From: an uncultured bacterium
Lineage (GTDB): Bacteria > CSSED10-310 > CALFER01
Assembly (NCBI GenBank): GCA_937951895.1
Contig: CALFER010000059.1
Coordinates: 1 to 64,000 of the forward strand
Direction: 5' to 3'
DNA: 64,000 bases
This document shows positions 17,412 through 26,796 of the stretch, piece by piece. The stretch's first letter is position 1. Every line of letters starts with the position of its first letter. Below the pieces are notes generated by a model. It saw nothing but the letters and a program-made list of their open reading frames with translations. It was not told the origin of the DNA and did no database searches. A program made the position numbers and the translations under genes.

Positions 17412-19424
17412 TTACTCCCATACCGCCAGGAAGGGCCATTCGCTTTGATTCCCGTAAGCATCGTCGACCCGGAGCGTGAACGGATAGGTGCCTTCGTATC
17501 CGGAGAGTGTGCCGGGCGGCACAAATGTTTTCCAGGTGAACAGGAAATCTCCGGCGACCTCGTCGCCCGTTCCGCCTTCCTGACCATCGTCATTGAGTGC
17601 GATGCCCGTAGCGATCCCCTCATAATACAGTTCGGCCCGGGTGATATCGTCCGTGTCGCCGTCATCATCCGTGAGATAGGCGATGAAGGTGAGCGCGCCG
17701 CCTTGCGTGGCAACGAGATGCGTATCCCAGAAACCGCCGAGATAGATATGCGGTGACAGAGCATCTCCCGGCAGGGCCAACCCCGGTGTCAGCATTGGAT
17801 TTGTCAGAGGTGCGACGCCGGCATCGTCGAACAGTTCGAGATACGGCCAGCGAGCCTTGAGTCCCGATGCATCTTCGACTTCGATCTGTATCGAGTACTG
17901 CCCTGCCGCGGCGGCATCCGGACCCCCCTGAAACCGTGCACCGTACACCCCGCTGTCCGGATCGAATCCCAGGTCGCCTCCACCCGCTTCGAGCATGATC
18001 CCGAGGGGTTCGCCATCGTACATCAGTTCCACACGGACGATATCGGAAGGACCATCCGGATCGACGACCAGTGCGAGAATCTCGATCGTGCCACCTTCGG
18101 ATTCTGAAAATGCCGTATTCCACCAGCCCGCTCCATAGATACGCGGATGATGATCTTCGTTCACCCCGAAATGGATCGTCCGAAAGTACAGCTCATCGCC
18201 CCAGTTGGTCTGATCCGGTCGCACATCGTCCCGTTCGTCCATCCAGATGATTCCGAGTTGGTCATCCGTGATTTTGAACAACTGGGGATCCCGCGCCTTG
18301 CCGGCGTACGAAATCTGCATCGGTTGTGACCAGGTAAGGCCGTTATCCTGACTTTCGATCAAAAACAGGTCTCCGCGGCGCCGGGGTGTTTCCTGGCCGA
18401 CCGTCCAATGACTGTTGAACACCGCCCACAGTTCGGTTCCGGTCCGGTACACCACCTTGGGAGCGCCGTCGCCCCAGATCTCATGCATGGGATGATTCGG
18501 GGGGAATGTCGACATCCGGGTTTGAGGAGACCAGGTGTAGCCGTCATCGAAGCTGACGCGGTGGAAGGCCTGGCTCCCCTCGGTGTTTTCCCACCAGGTC
18601 ACATGGAGATTCGCCGAGGGATCGCGGTACATCATCTGATCGTAGCAGGTCGAGTATTCGGATGGCAGGTCCCGGGAGAGGAGCAGCGCCGGGAAGATCC
18701 ATGTGGCGACACGATCGAGACTCCGGATGGTGTAGATTTCATTGGGCGGCCATCCCCCCAGCGGATCGCCGTTGTAGGTGCTCATGAACGTCAGCAGGAT
18801 CTCGCCCTGCCGCGTCTCGGTCAGCAACGGTTCGCCGAAATCGACCGTTTCATAGCTCCGTCCGACGATCGACGGAGGTTCCCAGGTCGTGCCCGCATCG
18901 TGGCTGCGGGTAATATAGGTCTGCGTCCAGCCGTTGGTATCGTCCATCCAGGCCAGATACAGGATACCCTCGGAACTCCTCATCAGATGCGGATTCCGGG
19001 ATTGACCGGACGACTGGCTCACCCGGCGATCCCCCTCCCAGGTCACGCCCGCGTCGAAACTCCGTTTGATGTGAATCTCGGCCAGACCGTTGTATTCGGG
19101 AAGCGGTTCCATGAACACAAGATAGAGGTTGCTGCCGTCGACGATCAGATCCGGATATTCCTCTGTGAACTGGTTCTGCGTCAGCCGGACGATCGGCTCC
19201 CAGGTAATGCCGACCGTGGTGGATCGCATGTAATAGAGTTCACCGTTGACGCGATCCTTGAAATCCAGCCAGACGACATGGATGGTGTTGCCGTCGATTC
19301 CGACAGTCGGCGACCAGGAGGCGCCGGGGGTGAACGTGATGCGTTGCTCCGGGCCCAGTTGATAGGTGAGCGCCGGGAGCACCGGGAGGATACCGAGAAT
19401 GATGATGAGGGAAATCGTTTTCAT
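17412..19424 (-). CDS. Secreted Asp-box (BNR) propeller protein with two C-terminal repeats
   Basis: 670 residues with a signal peptide (MKTISLIIILGILPVLPA). Residues 20-400 form a sialidase-like propeller with degenerate Asp boxes (SFDAGVTWEG, SHDAGTTWEP, SQDNGLTWSQ, SFDDGYTWSP). Residues about 430-560 and 565-670 are two copies of one module: PRIYGAGWWNTAF and PHIYLGGFWDTHL open them, VRVELMYDGEPLGI and TRAELYYEGIATGI lie in the middle, and RWPYLEL and EWPFLAV close them. Probably an extracellular binding protein. Forms a pair with the following propeller gene. Confidence 0.75.
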   Translation of the reverse strand: MKTISLIIILGILPVLPALTYQLGPEQRITFTPGASWSPTVGIDGNTIHVVWLDFKDRVNGELYYMRSTTVGITWEPIVRLTQNQFTEEYPDLIVDGSNLYLVFMEPLPEYNGLAEIHIKRSFDAGVTWEGDRRVSQSSGQSRNPHLMRSSEGILYLAWMDDTNGWTQTYITRSHDAGTTWEPPSIVGRSYETVDFGEPLLTETRQGEILLTFMSTYNGDPLGGWPPNEIYTIRSLDRVATWIFPALLLSRDLPSEYSTCYDQMMYRDPSANLHVTWWENTEGSQAFHRVSFDDGYTWSPQTRMSTFPPNHPMHEIWGDGAPKVVYRTGTELWAVFNSHWTVGQETPRRRGDLFLIESQDNGLTWSQPMQISYAGKARDPQLFKITDDQLGIIWMDERDDVRPDQTNWGDELYFRTIHFGVNEDHHPRIYGAGWWNTAFSESEGGTIEILALVVDPDGPSDIVRVELMYDGEPLGIMLEAGGGDLGFDPDSGVYGARFQGGPDAAAAGQYSIQIEVEDASGLKARWPYLELFDDAGVAPLTNPMLTPGLALPGDALSPHIYLGGFWDTHLVATQGGALTFIAYLTDDDGDTDDITRAELYYEGIATGIALNDDGQEGGTGDEVAGDFLFTWKTFVPPGTLSGYEGTYPFTLRVDDAYGNQSEWPFLAVWE

Positions 19425-19473
19425 AGCTTGTTTCTAACCGATCGCTCGCGGGCTTTGCAAGACGTCCCCGCAA

Positions 19474-20913
19474 TCAGATGTTGTAGCCGAACAAAGAGCC
19501 GTCCTGAACCGCTTCCGGTTCCTCGTAATGATAGGCCTCCACGCCTTTCTCACGCAGATACGCCGCAGCATCCCGCGACAATCGGCCTTTCCGGCAGTTC
19601 AGGACGACCGGACGGTCCCCCGTGACCGATGCCGACCAGGCGTGAATGCCTGTCGATTCGATGACCTGGGATGCTTCGGCCGGCGGTGGCATGCGGTCAT
19701 CGGCCGCCGCGATCCAGACATAGAGTGCATTGGCGGGGATGTAATCGATCGCGCACGACTCGGGGGGCTCCGGCATCGACATCGTGATCAGGTCTTCGCG
19801 GGTGAGTGTCCGCATCGCATCCGGCAGCAACCCTTCCGGGAGTGTCGCTTCGATTGCCTCGACACCGGCCGGCCAGGATCGCGTTTTCGGTTTCGATACC
19901 GCCACATTGCAGAATTCAGGGACCTGTTCGCTGACTTCGAGCGTTCCGATACGGCGCGCGATCCGGATGATATCGAGTTTGTCCATGGCGATCAGGGGCC
20001 GGAACGGGAACAGATCCGTGGCACGGGATATCGTGCGGAGATTGGAGAGCGTCTGGGTGGAAACCTGGCCCAGAGACTCGCCGGTGACGAAGGCATCGGC
20101 CTTGACCCTGACCGCGAGCATCTGAGCGGCCCGGTAGAAAAAGCGCTTGAGCAGGATATTGCGGTACCGATGATCGATCCGTGAAAACGCGGACAGGATG
20201 TCCGTGAAATCGATCGTGTAAAAAGACGGCTTGTACCCGTAACTCCACTGATCGGTGAGGTGTTTCGCCGCACTTTTCGGACCCCACAACTGGAGGGGTC
20301 CCCCGAGATTACAGAAGAGGTAATCGATGCGGAGACCGCGGCGGAGAGCCATCCACGCGGCGACCGGCGAATCAATGCCACCGGACATCAGGCAAACCGC
20401 CCGGCCCTGACTCCCGATCGGAAATCCGCCTGCCCCCTCCCGTTCATCGGTAAAAAAGCTGACCTGCTCATCCCGCAGATCGATCCGACAGGTCACCTCG
20501 GGGTCCGTCAGATCCACCCGGCCCCCTGCAACGAGCAGCGCGCCGACGGCACATTCCACATCTCGCGAGGAAAAAGCATGTTTGCCGACCCGCCGACATC
20601 GCACTGCAAACCGTTTCCCTTCCACAGCCCGACGGAAGTGATTCGCCGCGGCAAGCTTCATGGCGTCAAAATCCGAATATGGAAAGGAATGAACCGGAGA
20701 AATGGAGTGGATTCCGAAGACGCGTTCGAGAATCGACGCTGCCTGTGCCGCATCCGATTCCACGAACAGATAAGCCTGCTCGAGGTGAACCGACACCCCG
20801 CAGCCGCTGCGTTTGAACGCATCGAAAACATTGGACAGAAGCCTCTGCGTAAAGGCATGGCGCACCTGCCGACTCTTCAGCATCATTTCCCCGAAACGAC
20901 ACAAAAACCGCAT
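19474..20913 (-). CDS. thiI: tRNA 4-thiouridine synthase ThiI with rhodanese domain
   Basis: 479 residues. Moves sulfur to U8 of tRNA and, in some bacteria, to the thiazole precursor of thiamine. Start 20913 has GGAGG four bases upstream and matches the family's MRFLCRFGEMMLKS; the longer frame reaches 21240 inside the next gene. Order: ferredoxin-like plus THUMP (about 1-165), PP-loop ATPase with LMSGGIDSPVAA (about 179), C-terminal rhodanese with the persulfide Cys in LNCRKGRLS (about 440). So this is the full-length type of enteric bacteria, not the short type. It sits 26 bases after the deiminase gene, an odd partner. Confidence 0.94.
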   Translation of the reverse strand: MRFLCRFGEMMLKSRQVRHAFTQRLLSNVFDAFKRSGCGVSVHLEQAYLFVESDAAQAASILERVFGIHSISPVHSFPYSDFDAMKLAAANHFRRAVEGKRFAVRCRRVGKHAFSSRDVECAVGALLVAGGRVDLTDPEVTCRIDLRDEQVSFFTDEREGAGGFPIGSQGRAVCLMSGGIDSPVAAWMALRRGLRIDYLFCNLGGPLQLWGPKSAAKHLTDQWSYGYKPSFYTIDFTDILSAFSRIDHRYRNILLKRFFYRAAQMLAVRVKADAFVTGESLGQVSTQTLSNLRTISRATDLFPFRPLIAMDKLDIIRIARRIGTLEVSEQVPEFCNVAVSKPKTRSWPAGVEAIEATLPEGLLPDAMRTLTREDLITMSMPEPPESCAIDYIPANALYVWIAAADDRMPPPAEASQVIESTGIHAWSASVTGDRPVVLNCRKGRLSRDAAAYLREKGVEAYHYEEPEAVQDGSLFGYNI

Positions 20914-20939
20914 GTTTCCTCCAGAACCGGTATCGACTG

Positions 20940-22562
20940 CTACCTCTCCACCCAGCCGAATTCCCAGGTCGAGTATGTTCCGACCAAAGCGCTCATGCCG
21001 GGATCCGTCATCCCGGCATACCACATCAATCCGGAAGCAGATCCCGTTCCATCCGGCCAGACAAACGGCGGAATGACGGTCACCCGGGTTTCGCCTTCCG
21101 CCACATTGAATCGATAGAAATCGAATGCGCCGAACGACGGGGCGAAAAAGAGGCTGCCGTGGACATCGAGAATGACGAAGAGATGCGTGTCGGGCAGCGC
21201 TGTTCCAAGCGAATTGCACAGATCGACATCGACCCGGCAAACATCACCGGGAGTGAAATCATGACTCGGCATCCACACATACGATCCGGTCAGGCCGCAA
21301 GAACCCGTCGGAGTCGGCGATGGAACCGCTGTCCGGGTGACAGTCGGCGAGGGGGATCCGGTCGGCGTGGCAGTGGGGGAGGAGGCCGGAGAAGTCGGTG
21401 TCGGGGAAGGGGGCGGAGTGACCGTTGGAGGCGGGGAGGGATCGGGCGATGGAGACGGCATCAGGGCGGGAACCGCTTTGGTCGTACAGTGAATGGCCCC
21501 ACCGTATTCGATCGGATCGAGACTATCGATGCCGACCACGGTCGATTCCGGAAAGAGTTCCTCATAAACGGTGATCGCGGTAGCGTCTTCATCCGTCCGA
21601 TAGGTCGGAACGAACACATGATCGTTCAGAATCAGACCGTTGGTGTAGGTCCAGTACAAGTCCGTCGATCCCGGCATCGGAATGCGGACGACGGTGTAGT
21701 GCGACCCGGTGCTTGCGATGAGATTCCCGATGAACTCGGCATTGTTTTCGAGTTTCTGATATTCGGGATCCCCCGGCTCGTACTGCCCGATCAGCATCGT
21801 CCCGGGGTCGATCAGTTTGGCGAACATGTCGATGTGACCGGTGTAATCGTCCAGGGGTTCAAGCACATGGAGCGTGTCACAGCCGCAGTACGCCTGCATT
21901 CTCTCACGCACTTCATCTTCACTCAGATACCCCGCGTTCTGCTCGAACAGATAACTCGTCGTGAAACAAACGCCCTGCCCGTCCGGAATGAAGTTCCCGC
22001 CTTCGATGCGGAGATCGGACGAATAGGAAGGGATCGAATAAGCACTGGCATAACGGGTTGGAAACGCGTCATCGTCCGGGCGTCCGGGGTACATCTGATC
22101 GACGAGTTCGCGGGTGCCGTCGGTCGATATGAAGAAGGGGGCGTAATCGACAATCCAGCATGTATCGAGAGCGAACCGGAGGAACTCGACGCCGTCGAGT
22201 GGAACGCCGGCTGCCGTGAGCATGTTTCGTATTGAGGTCTCCTGACCTGATGTCTCGACGATGATCTGGACGTCTGCAGCGAGGCGACACGCGCGAGTCA
22301 CCTCGATGAAATAGGAATTGAACCACATCCACCCGATCATGACGGATTCTGCGGGCGCCCATTCGGGATCGCTGACGACACGGCCGTGCGGGGGGTCGTT
22401 CGGGTCCATGAACGGTTGCTCGTCGATCGCAGCCGTCCGGCGTTCCCGTTCCGTGATCTGAACCGGTTTGGGACCCGAATCGAAATCGGCGGCGAAACCG
22501 CCATCCGGGCTGAAGAGGATCAGAAACCAGAGAGCAAGGCCTGTCGAAGTGAATAGCCGCAT
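20940..22562 (-). CDS. Secreted peptidylarginine deiminase / agmatine deiminase family enzyme with C-terminal sorting-like domain
   Basis: 540 residues. ATG 22562 follows GAGGGG and opens a signal peptide (to GGFAADF near residue 27). The guanidine-deiminase fold (about 60-365) has IVDYAPFF, EGGNFIPDG, GHIDMF, YTNGLILND and GGAIHCTTKAVP with the nucleophilic Cys near 358. This order matches the PAD_porph family, whose members convert arginine to citrulline in proteins or deiminate agmatine. A Pro/Thr/Ser linker (about 368-415) leads to a C-terminal domain of 120 residues that recurs in the C13 peptidase (VILDVHGSLFF, WPDGTGSASGL). Export makes protein or peptide arginine the more likely substrate than agmatine. 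Confidence 0.82.
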   Translation of the reverse strand: MRLFTSTGLALWFLILFSPDGGFAADFDSGPKPVQITERERRTAAIDEQPFMDPNDPPHGRVVSDPEWAPAESVMIGWMWFNSYFIEVTRACRLAADVQIIVETSGQETSIRNMLTAAGVPLDGVEFLRFALDTCWIVDYAPFFISTDGTRELVDQMYPGRPDDDAFPTRYASAYSIPSYSSDLRIEGGNFIPDGQGVCFTTSYLFEQNAGYLSEDEVRERMQAYCGCDTLHVLEPLDDYTGHIDMFAKLIDPGTMLIGQYEPGDPEYQKLENNAEFIGNLIASTGSHYTVVRIPMPGSTDLYWTYTNGLILNDHVFVPTYRTDEDATAITVYEELFPESTVVGIDSLDPIEYGGAIHCTTKAVPALMPSPSPDPSPPPTVTPPPSPTPTSPASSPTATPTGSPSPTVTRTAVPSPTPTGSCGLTGSYVWMPSHDFTPGDVCRVDVDLCNSLGTALPDTHLFVILDVHGSLFFAPSFGAFDFYRFNVAEGETRVTVIPPFVWPDGTGSASGLMWYAGMTDPGMSALVGTYSTWEFGWVER

Positions 22563-22648
22563 ATGCCCCTCATCGATGAATGGTTCAGGACGAATCGATG
22601 ATAGCGCCGCCGTGCAGGTCGCGCAATCCGCCTCATGATAAAAAAATC

Positions 22649-22678
22649 TTGATCTTTCGTTGAATTTCCATATATATA
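22649..22678 (+). promoter_or_regulatory. Probable promoter of the FYDLN-acid gene
   Basis: TTGATC (22649-22654) is followed after 16 to 18 bases by TATATATA (22671-22678). The ATG is at 22739. The AT-rich patch (about 22640-22680) stands out from the surrounding base composition. Confidence 0.5.
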
Positions 22679-22738
22679 GCACAGCGTGTTGAGGTGAAGT
22701 CACAGGAAACTGACGTTGAACGGCACGAGGAGACAATC

Positions 22739-23011
22739 ATGGTTGTGAAAAAAGACAAACTCGGCGGCCGCCATCAGTGTTCGGAATGCGATATCAAGTT
22801 CTATGACCTGAACCGCCCGAGTCCGGTTTGCCCGAAATGCGGAGGCAAGCCGCGGTTGGATTTCAAGCCCAAGGTCAAGAGTTCAAAACCCACGGTCGAT
22901 CTCGATTTCGAAACCGAGGAAGCCGAATTGCCGAATGACGAGATCGAGATGATTCCGCTGGATGAAGCCGAGGAAGATTTCTCTGATTTCGGCGAAGAGA
23001 CTCTAGTCTGA
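22739..23011 (+). CDS. FYDLN-acid domain protein (TIGR02300 family)
   Basis: 90 residues. ATG 22739 follows GAGGAG. The N-terminal half is a zinc ribbon with two CxxC pairs (HQCSECD, PVCPKCGG) and the family signature IKFYDLNRPSP. The C-terminal half is strongly acidic (about 20 Asp/Glu in 45 residues). The family is widespread in proteobacteria and relatives; no function has been shown as far as I know. Its 3' end overlaps the convergent molybdenum hydroxylase gene by nine bases. Confidence 0.9.
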   Translation: MVVKKDKLGGRHQCSECDIKFYDLNRPSPVCPKCGGKPRLDFKPKVKSSKPTVDLDFETEEAELPNDEIEMIPLDEAEEDFSDFGEETLV

Positions 23012-24397
23012 CAGAATCTGCAGTAATCTGAGCGTTTCGAGTTCGACGATTCTGAGTCTGTAATCGATATCCGATCTGAAATCGTTGATGGGCCGGGCAA
23101 CCAAGACGGCTGCGTGCGCGATCGCATTGCGGTCCAATTCCTCGGGCCTGCGGCCCGCCATCAGGGATTCAGCATCCGGGACGCGAATGACGGTCGGACC
23201 GACGGCACCCAGAGCGAAACCCGGGTTGACGATTTTGCCATCGATGAGGGACATGGAGATGGCCAGGGACACTTTGGCAATGCACTGCGCGTGTCTCGGC
23301 ATCGATTTATGAAACACCGACCGAGTGGTGTCTCCGGCGGGAATGACAATATCCGTGATCAGTTCGCCGGGTTCCAGGCTTGAGCGGCCGTTTGCGACGG
23401 GGATCGATTCGACCGGGCGCACGCGAGTTGTCCCTTTCAATCGTGTCCGGACCTGCGCATGCAGCGCGGTGAGAGGCGGATAACCGTCCGCACAGGCCGC
23501 CGCGTTGCCCAGATTGCCGCCGATCGTCGCCCGCCGCATGATATGATCCGATCCGATCATCGCCGCCGCTTCGGAAAGCGCGCGCGCATACTGTTTCACG
23601 AGCGGATGGGTCGCGATGGCGTGATAGGTCTCCAGAGGACCGATCCGAAGCGATCCGTTCACCCGGTCTATTCCCCGGAGGTCTTTCAGGGCGGACAGGT
23701 CGACCCAGAGATCCCCGCAGGGTTTCCGATTCGTTTTCTGGACCATCAGATCGGTTCCGCCGGCGAGAAACCGGAGGGTAGCGGGATCGGCAACGAGCGC
23801 GTCGATATCCGGGATTGATTCGGGGCGGATGACCCGGATGCCCTCGAATTCGGAGGTTTGCCCGGTATAGCGGCGCGGGTGCATGGCGGGAAGGATCGCG
23901 CGGTCGGAGCGGCTTCCGCGATTTCCGAGAGAATCCGCGGCGCTTTTCACGGCCGACACGATTTTTTCGTATCCCGTGCATCGGCACAGATTACCGGCCA
24001 ATCCCGCTTCGATCTCGGACGGCGAGGGATCCGGGTTGTCGATCAGAAGACCGGCGGCGGACATGATCATTCCGGGGGTGCAGAAACCGCATTGAACCGC
24101 ACCGTGTGACACGAAAGCGGACACGAGCGGGTGCGAGTCGGATTCTCTGCCGCTGAACGCCTCGATCGTCATCACCTCGCGCCCATCGACCTGACAGATC
24201 GGAACGATGCACGAATCGACGGGGGCGCGATCGAGCAGAACGGTGCAGGCGCCGCACTCCCCCTCCCGACATCCGTCTTTCGTGCCCGTGAGTCCCAGAA
24301 CATCGCGAAGCACGCGTTGAAGGGACATCGTGGGAGGAACGGTCACTTCGGCGTCGCCCCCATTGAGTCTGAAACGGAATGTCTGAAACGCGCTCAT
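23003..24397 (-). CDS. Xanthine dehydrogenase-family small subunit ([2Fe-2S] and FAD domains fused)
   Basis: 464 residues. Residues 1-80 are a plant-type [2Fe-2S] ferredoxin (CREGECGACTVLL), 81-160 the helical second [2Fe-2S] domain (CGFCTPGMI, GNLCRCTGYEK), 185-460 the FAD-binding domain of the CO-dehydrogenase/XDH flavoprotein type (LRFLAGGTDLMVQ, RRATIGGNLGNAAACADG). It passes electrons from the molybdenum centre to FAD and an acceptor. The fusion of iron-sulfur and FAD parts matches XdhA of the two-subunit bacterial xanthine dehydrogenases. It overlaps the large-subunit gene by ATGA. Confidence 0.92.
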   Translation of the reverse strand: MSAFQTFRFRLNGGDAEVTVPPTMSLQRVLRDVLGLTGTKDGCREGECGACTVLLDRAPVDSCIVPICQVDGREVMTIEAFSGRESDSHPLVSAFVSHGAVQCGFCTPGMIMSAAGLLIDNPDPSPSEIEAGLAGNLCRCTGYEKIVSAVKSAADSLGNRGSRSDRAILPAMHPRRYTGQTSEFEGIRVIRPESIPDIDALVADPATLRFLAGGTDLMVQKTNRKPCGDLWVDLSALKDLRGIDRVNGSLRIGPLETYHAIATHPLVKQYARALSEAAAMIGSDHIMRRATIGGNLGNAAACADGYPPLTALHAQVRTRLKGTTRVRPVESIPVANGRSSLEPGELITDIVIPAGDTTRSVFHKSMPRHAQCIAKVSLAISMSLIDGKIVNPGFALGAVGPTVIRVPDAESLMAGRRPEELDRNAIAHAAVLVARPINDFRSDIDYRLRIVELETLRLLQILSD

Positions 24398-26715
24398 CGA
24401 TCTCCCTCCCTGGCGCGGAGATGCGCATAGATGTTTTCCGGCCGCAGCGGCAGGGAACGGACACGAACCCCGAACGCGTTGGCGATGGCATTGGCGATGG
24501 CCGGAGCGACTCCGATCAGGGGCGGTTCGCCGATCCCGCGCGCCCCGAATGGACCATCCGGGAAGGGATGCTCGACAATGATCGGGATGATTTCCGGAGC
24601 ATCCGCCGGCGTCGGAATCAGATATCCGCTGAATCCGGGGTTCAGCATGACGCCATTCGGCGCGATCGCGATTTCCTCCATCAAGCCGTATCCGAGGCCC
24701 TGGAGAACACCGCCCTGAATCTGTCCGGACACCTCACGCGGATTGATCGCCTTGCCGACGTCATGCGCGGCGGCGATACGCAAAACCCGGATCTCGAAGG
24801 TCGCCGGATCGATCTCGACTTCAACCGCATTGGCCGACCAGACATAGGTCATGTAGGGATTCCCCTGACCCGATTCGCCGAATGATGTATCGGGCGCAAC
24901 GAAGTATCCTGCGGTGGCGAGCGGCAGGCGGTTGGAGAGCGCTCCGGCGACGACTTCCTGATAAGGGATGGTCCGCCAGTCCTGATCACGGACCGAATAG
25001 CGTCCCGGAGACACGACGATCTGGTCGTCGGCGCAAGTCAGGAGATCGGCTGCGGTGCGATCGAGATGCAGACGGAGTTTCCTGCAGGCATCGAGCACGG
25101 CGTTGCCGGACATCACCGTCGTTCGAGAAGCGACTGTCGGGCCGGAATCCGGCACACGCGACGTATCGGTCGAGCCGAGATGCACCATTTCGAACGGGGC
25201 CGCCAGCGCTTCCGCCGCAATCTGGCTGATCACGCTGCGCGCCCCCTGCCCCATCTCGGTGTTCCCGATGAAGATCCGGACTGATCCGTCGCTTTCAATC
25301 TGAACGTAGGCGCCGGCGCGGGCGAGATGCTTGCCTCCGGCACCCAGTCCGACGCCATAGAACGAAACCGACACGCCCATTCCCCGCAGCATGGACGTAC
25401 GCCCGGTCGGGATGACGGAAGGCGCCGGTTTCCAGCGCTCGGCCCAGCCGATCGCCTCGGCGGCCCGATCCAGCGCTTCCTGCATGCCGCACGAGGTATC
25501 GATCCGGTGATTCGTCGCCGTGACATCGCCCTCGCGCAGGATGTTTCTGCGGCGCAGTTCGAGAGGATCCATACCCAGTTTCAGCGCCAGTTCATCCACG
25601 GCGGATTCGATCGCGAATGCGACCTGGGGCTGACCGAATCCCCGGAACGCACCGCACGGAACCGTATGGGTCGCGACCGCCCGGCCGTGGATCCGGACCG
25701 CGTCCCAGCGATAGGGCCCTGCCGCATGGACGGTTCCCCTCCACAGCACGATGGGTGAGAGCGTGGCGTATGCGCCGCCGTTGAGAGTGTAAAGGATGTC
25801 GGCGGCGAGCAGTTTTCCGTGGGAGGTGGAGGCGATGCGCACGCGCGTCACGCTGGGATGCCGTTTGCTCATCGCGCGAAAATCCTCCTCACGCGTGTAA
25901 ATCAGCCGGACCGGACGGCGGGTCATCCAGGCCAGAAGAGCGGCGTGCCCCGCCACGATCGACGGAACATCCTCTTTCCCGCCGAATCCTCCTCCCGTCG
26001 TGGTCTGCACGACGACGACCTTGTTTTTCGGCAGCCCCAGAATCGCGGCAACCGCGTCCTGGACATAAAACGGGCACTGCATCGAACCCTCGACGCGGAT
26101 ACCGCCGGTATCATCGCATTCCGCCAGCATGCCTTGTGTTTCGAGATACGCATGGACCTGATGCGGCGTCCGGTATGTCGTCTCGATCCTGACATCCGCC
26201 GAGGCCATCAACCGATCCACCTCACCGCGCTCGATGTCATACGCCTTGAAGATATTGTCTTCTCCGTGAATCCGGGGCGCCGACGGATTGAGCGCTTCGA
26301 GCGGGTCGATGCATGGAACACCCGCGACGCCCTCGACACGAACAGCCTCGGCGGCGCGAACCGCGTCGAGATAGGTTTCGGCGGCCACGAGAGCGACGGC
26401 TTCGGCATGGAACCGGACCGAGGATTCGGCCAGGAACGGCTGGTCTTGGAACACCAGAGGCACCCGGTTGGCGCCGGGAATATCCGCTGCCGTGGCGATG
26501 CACACCACCCCCGGCATGGCGGCAGCCGCAGACGGATCGATCCGCACGGAAGACATGGACGCCAGGGCCGACCGCACCGTGACGGCATGCAACATGCCGG
26601 GGCGTGTCAGATCGGCGATATACCGGGATCGCCCGACCGCTTTCTCGACCGCATCCGGTCGAATGACCGGCTTCCCGACAACATGGGTTTTTTCCTGCGT
26701 CAACACATGCTCCAT
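24394..26715 (-). CDS. Xanthine dehydrogenase-family large subunit, molybdopterin-binding
   Basis: 773 residues from ATG 26715, which has GGAGGAG in front. Motifs of the molybdenum hydroxylase fold are present: GGGFGGKEDVPS (about 243), GAFRGFGQPQ (about 357), GNTEMGQGARS (about 490) and the catalytic Glu in GIGEPPLIGVAPA (about 730). It hydroxylates a purine, other N-heterocycle or aldehyde with water as oxygen source. Conserved residues fit the XDH branch, but substrate cannot be read from sequence. The operon order is mocA-like, large, small; no XdhC-type sulfurase chaperone is adjacent. Confidence 0.9.
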   Translation of the reverse strand: MEHVLTQEKTHVVGKPVIRPDAVEKAVGRSRYIADLTRPGMLHAVTVRSALASMSSVRIDPSAAAAMPGVVCIATAADIPGANRVPLVFQDQPFLAESSVRFHAEAVALVAAETYLDAVRAAEAVRVEGVAGVPCIDPLEALNPSAPRIHGEDNIFKAYDIERGEVDRLMASADVRIETTYRTPHQVHAYLETQGMLAECDDTGGIRVEGSMQCPFYVQDAVAAILGLPKNKVVVVQTTTGGGFGGKEDVPSIVAGHAALLAWMTRRPVRLIYTREEDFRAMSKRHPSVTRVRIASTSHGKLLAADILYTLNGGAYATLSPIVLWRGTVHAAGPYRWDAVRIHGRAVATHTVPCGAFRGFGQPQVAFAIESAVDELALKLGMDPLELRRRNILREGDVTATNHRIDTSCGMQEALDRAAEAIGWAERWKPAPSVIPTGRTSMLRGMGVSVSFYGVGLGAGGKHLARAGAYVQIESDGSVRIFIGNTEMGQGARSVISQIAAEALAAPFEMVHLGSTDTSRVPDSGPTVASRTTVMSGNAVLDACRKLRLHLDRTAADLLTCADDQIVVSPGRYSVRDQDWRTIPYQEVVAGALSNRLPLATAGYFVAPDTSFGESGQGNPYMTYVWSANAVEVEIDPATFEIRVLRIAAAHDVGKAINPREVSGQIQGGVLQGLGYGLMEEIAIAPNGVMLNPGFSGYLIPTPADAPEIIPIIVEHPFPDGPFGARGIGEPPLIGVAPAIANAIANAFGVRVRSLPLRPENIYAHLRAREGDR

Positions 26716-26796
26716 GATCGACTCCTCCCCTGGATGTCCGCGGTCCATGCTACTGATTTTTCAGCGATCAAGCAATCCGCCGGACCAGGCCTGCCA

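Noticed and set aside
18408..19625. Plus-strand ORF of 405 codons
   Set aside because: Antisense to the propeller gene at 17412-19424 and to the end of thiI; Arg/Pro/Gly-rich composition typical of shadow frames in GC-rich DNA.
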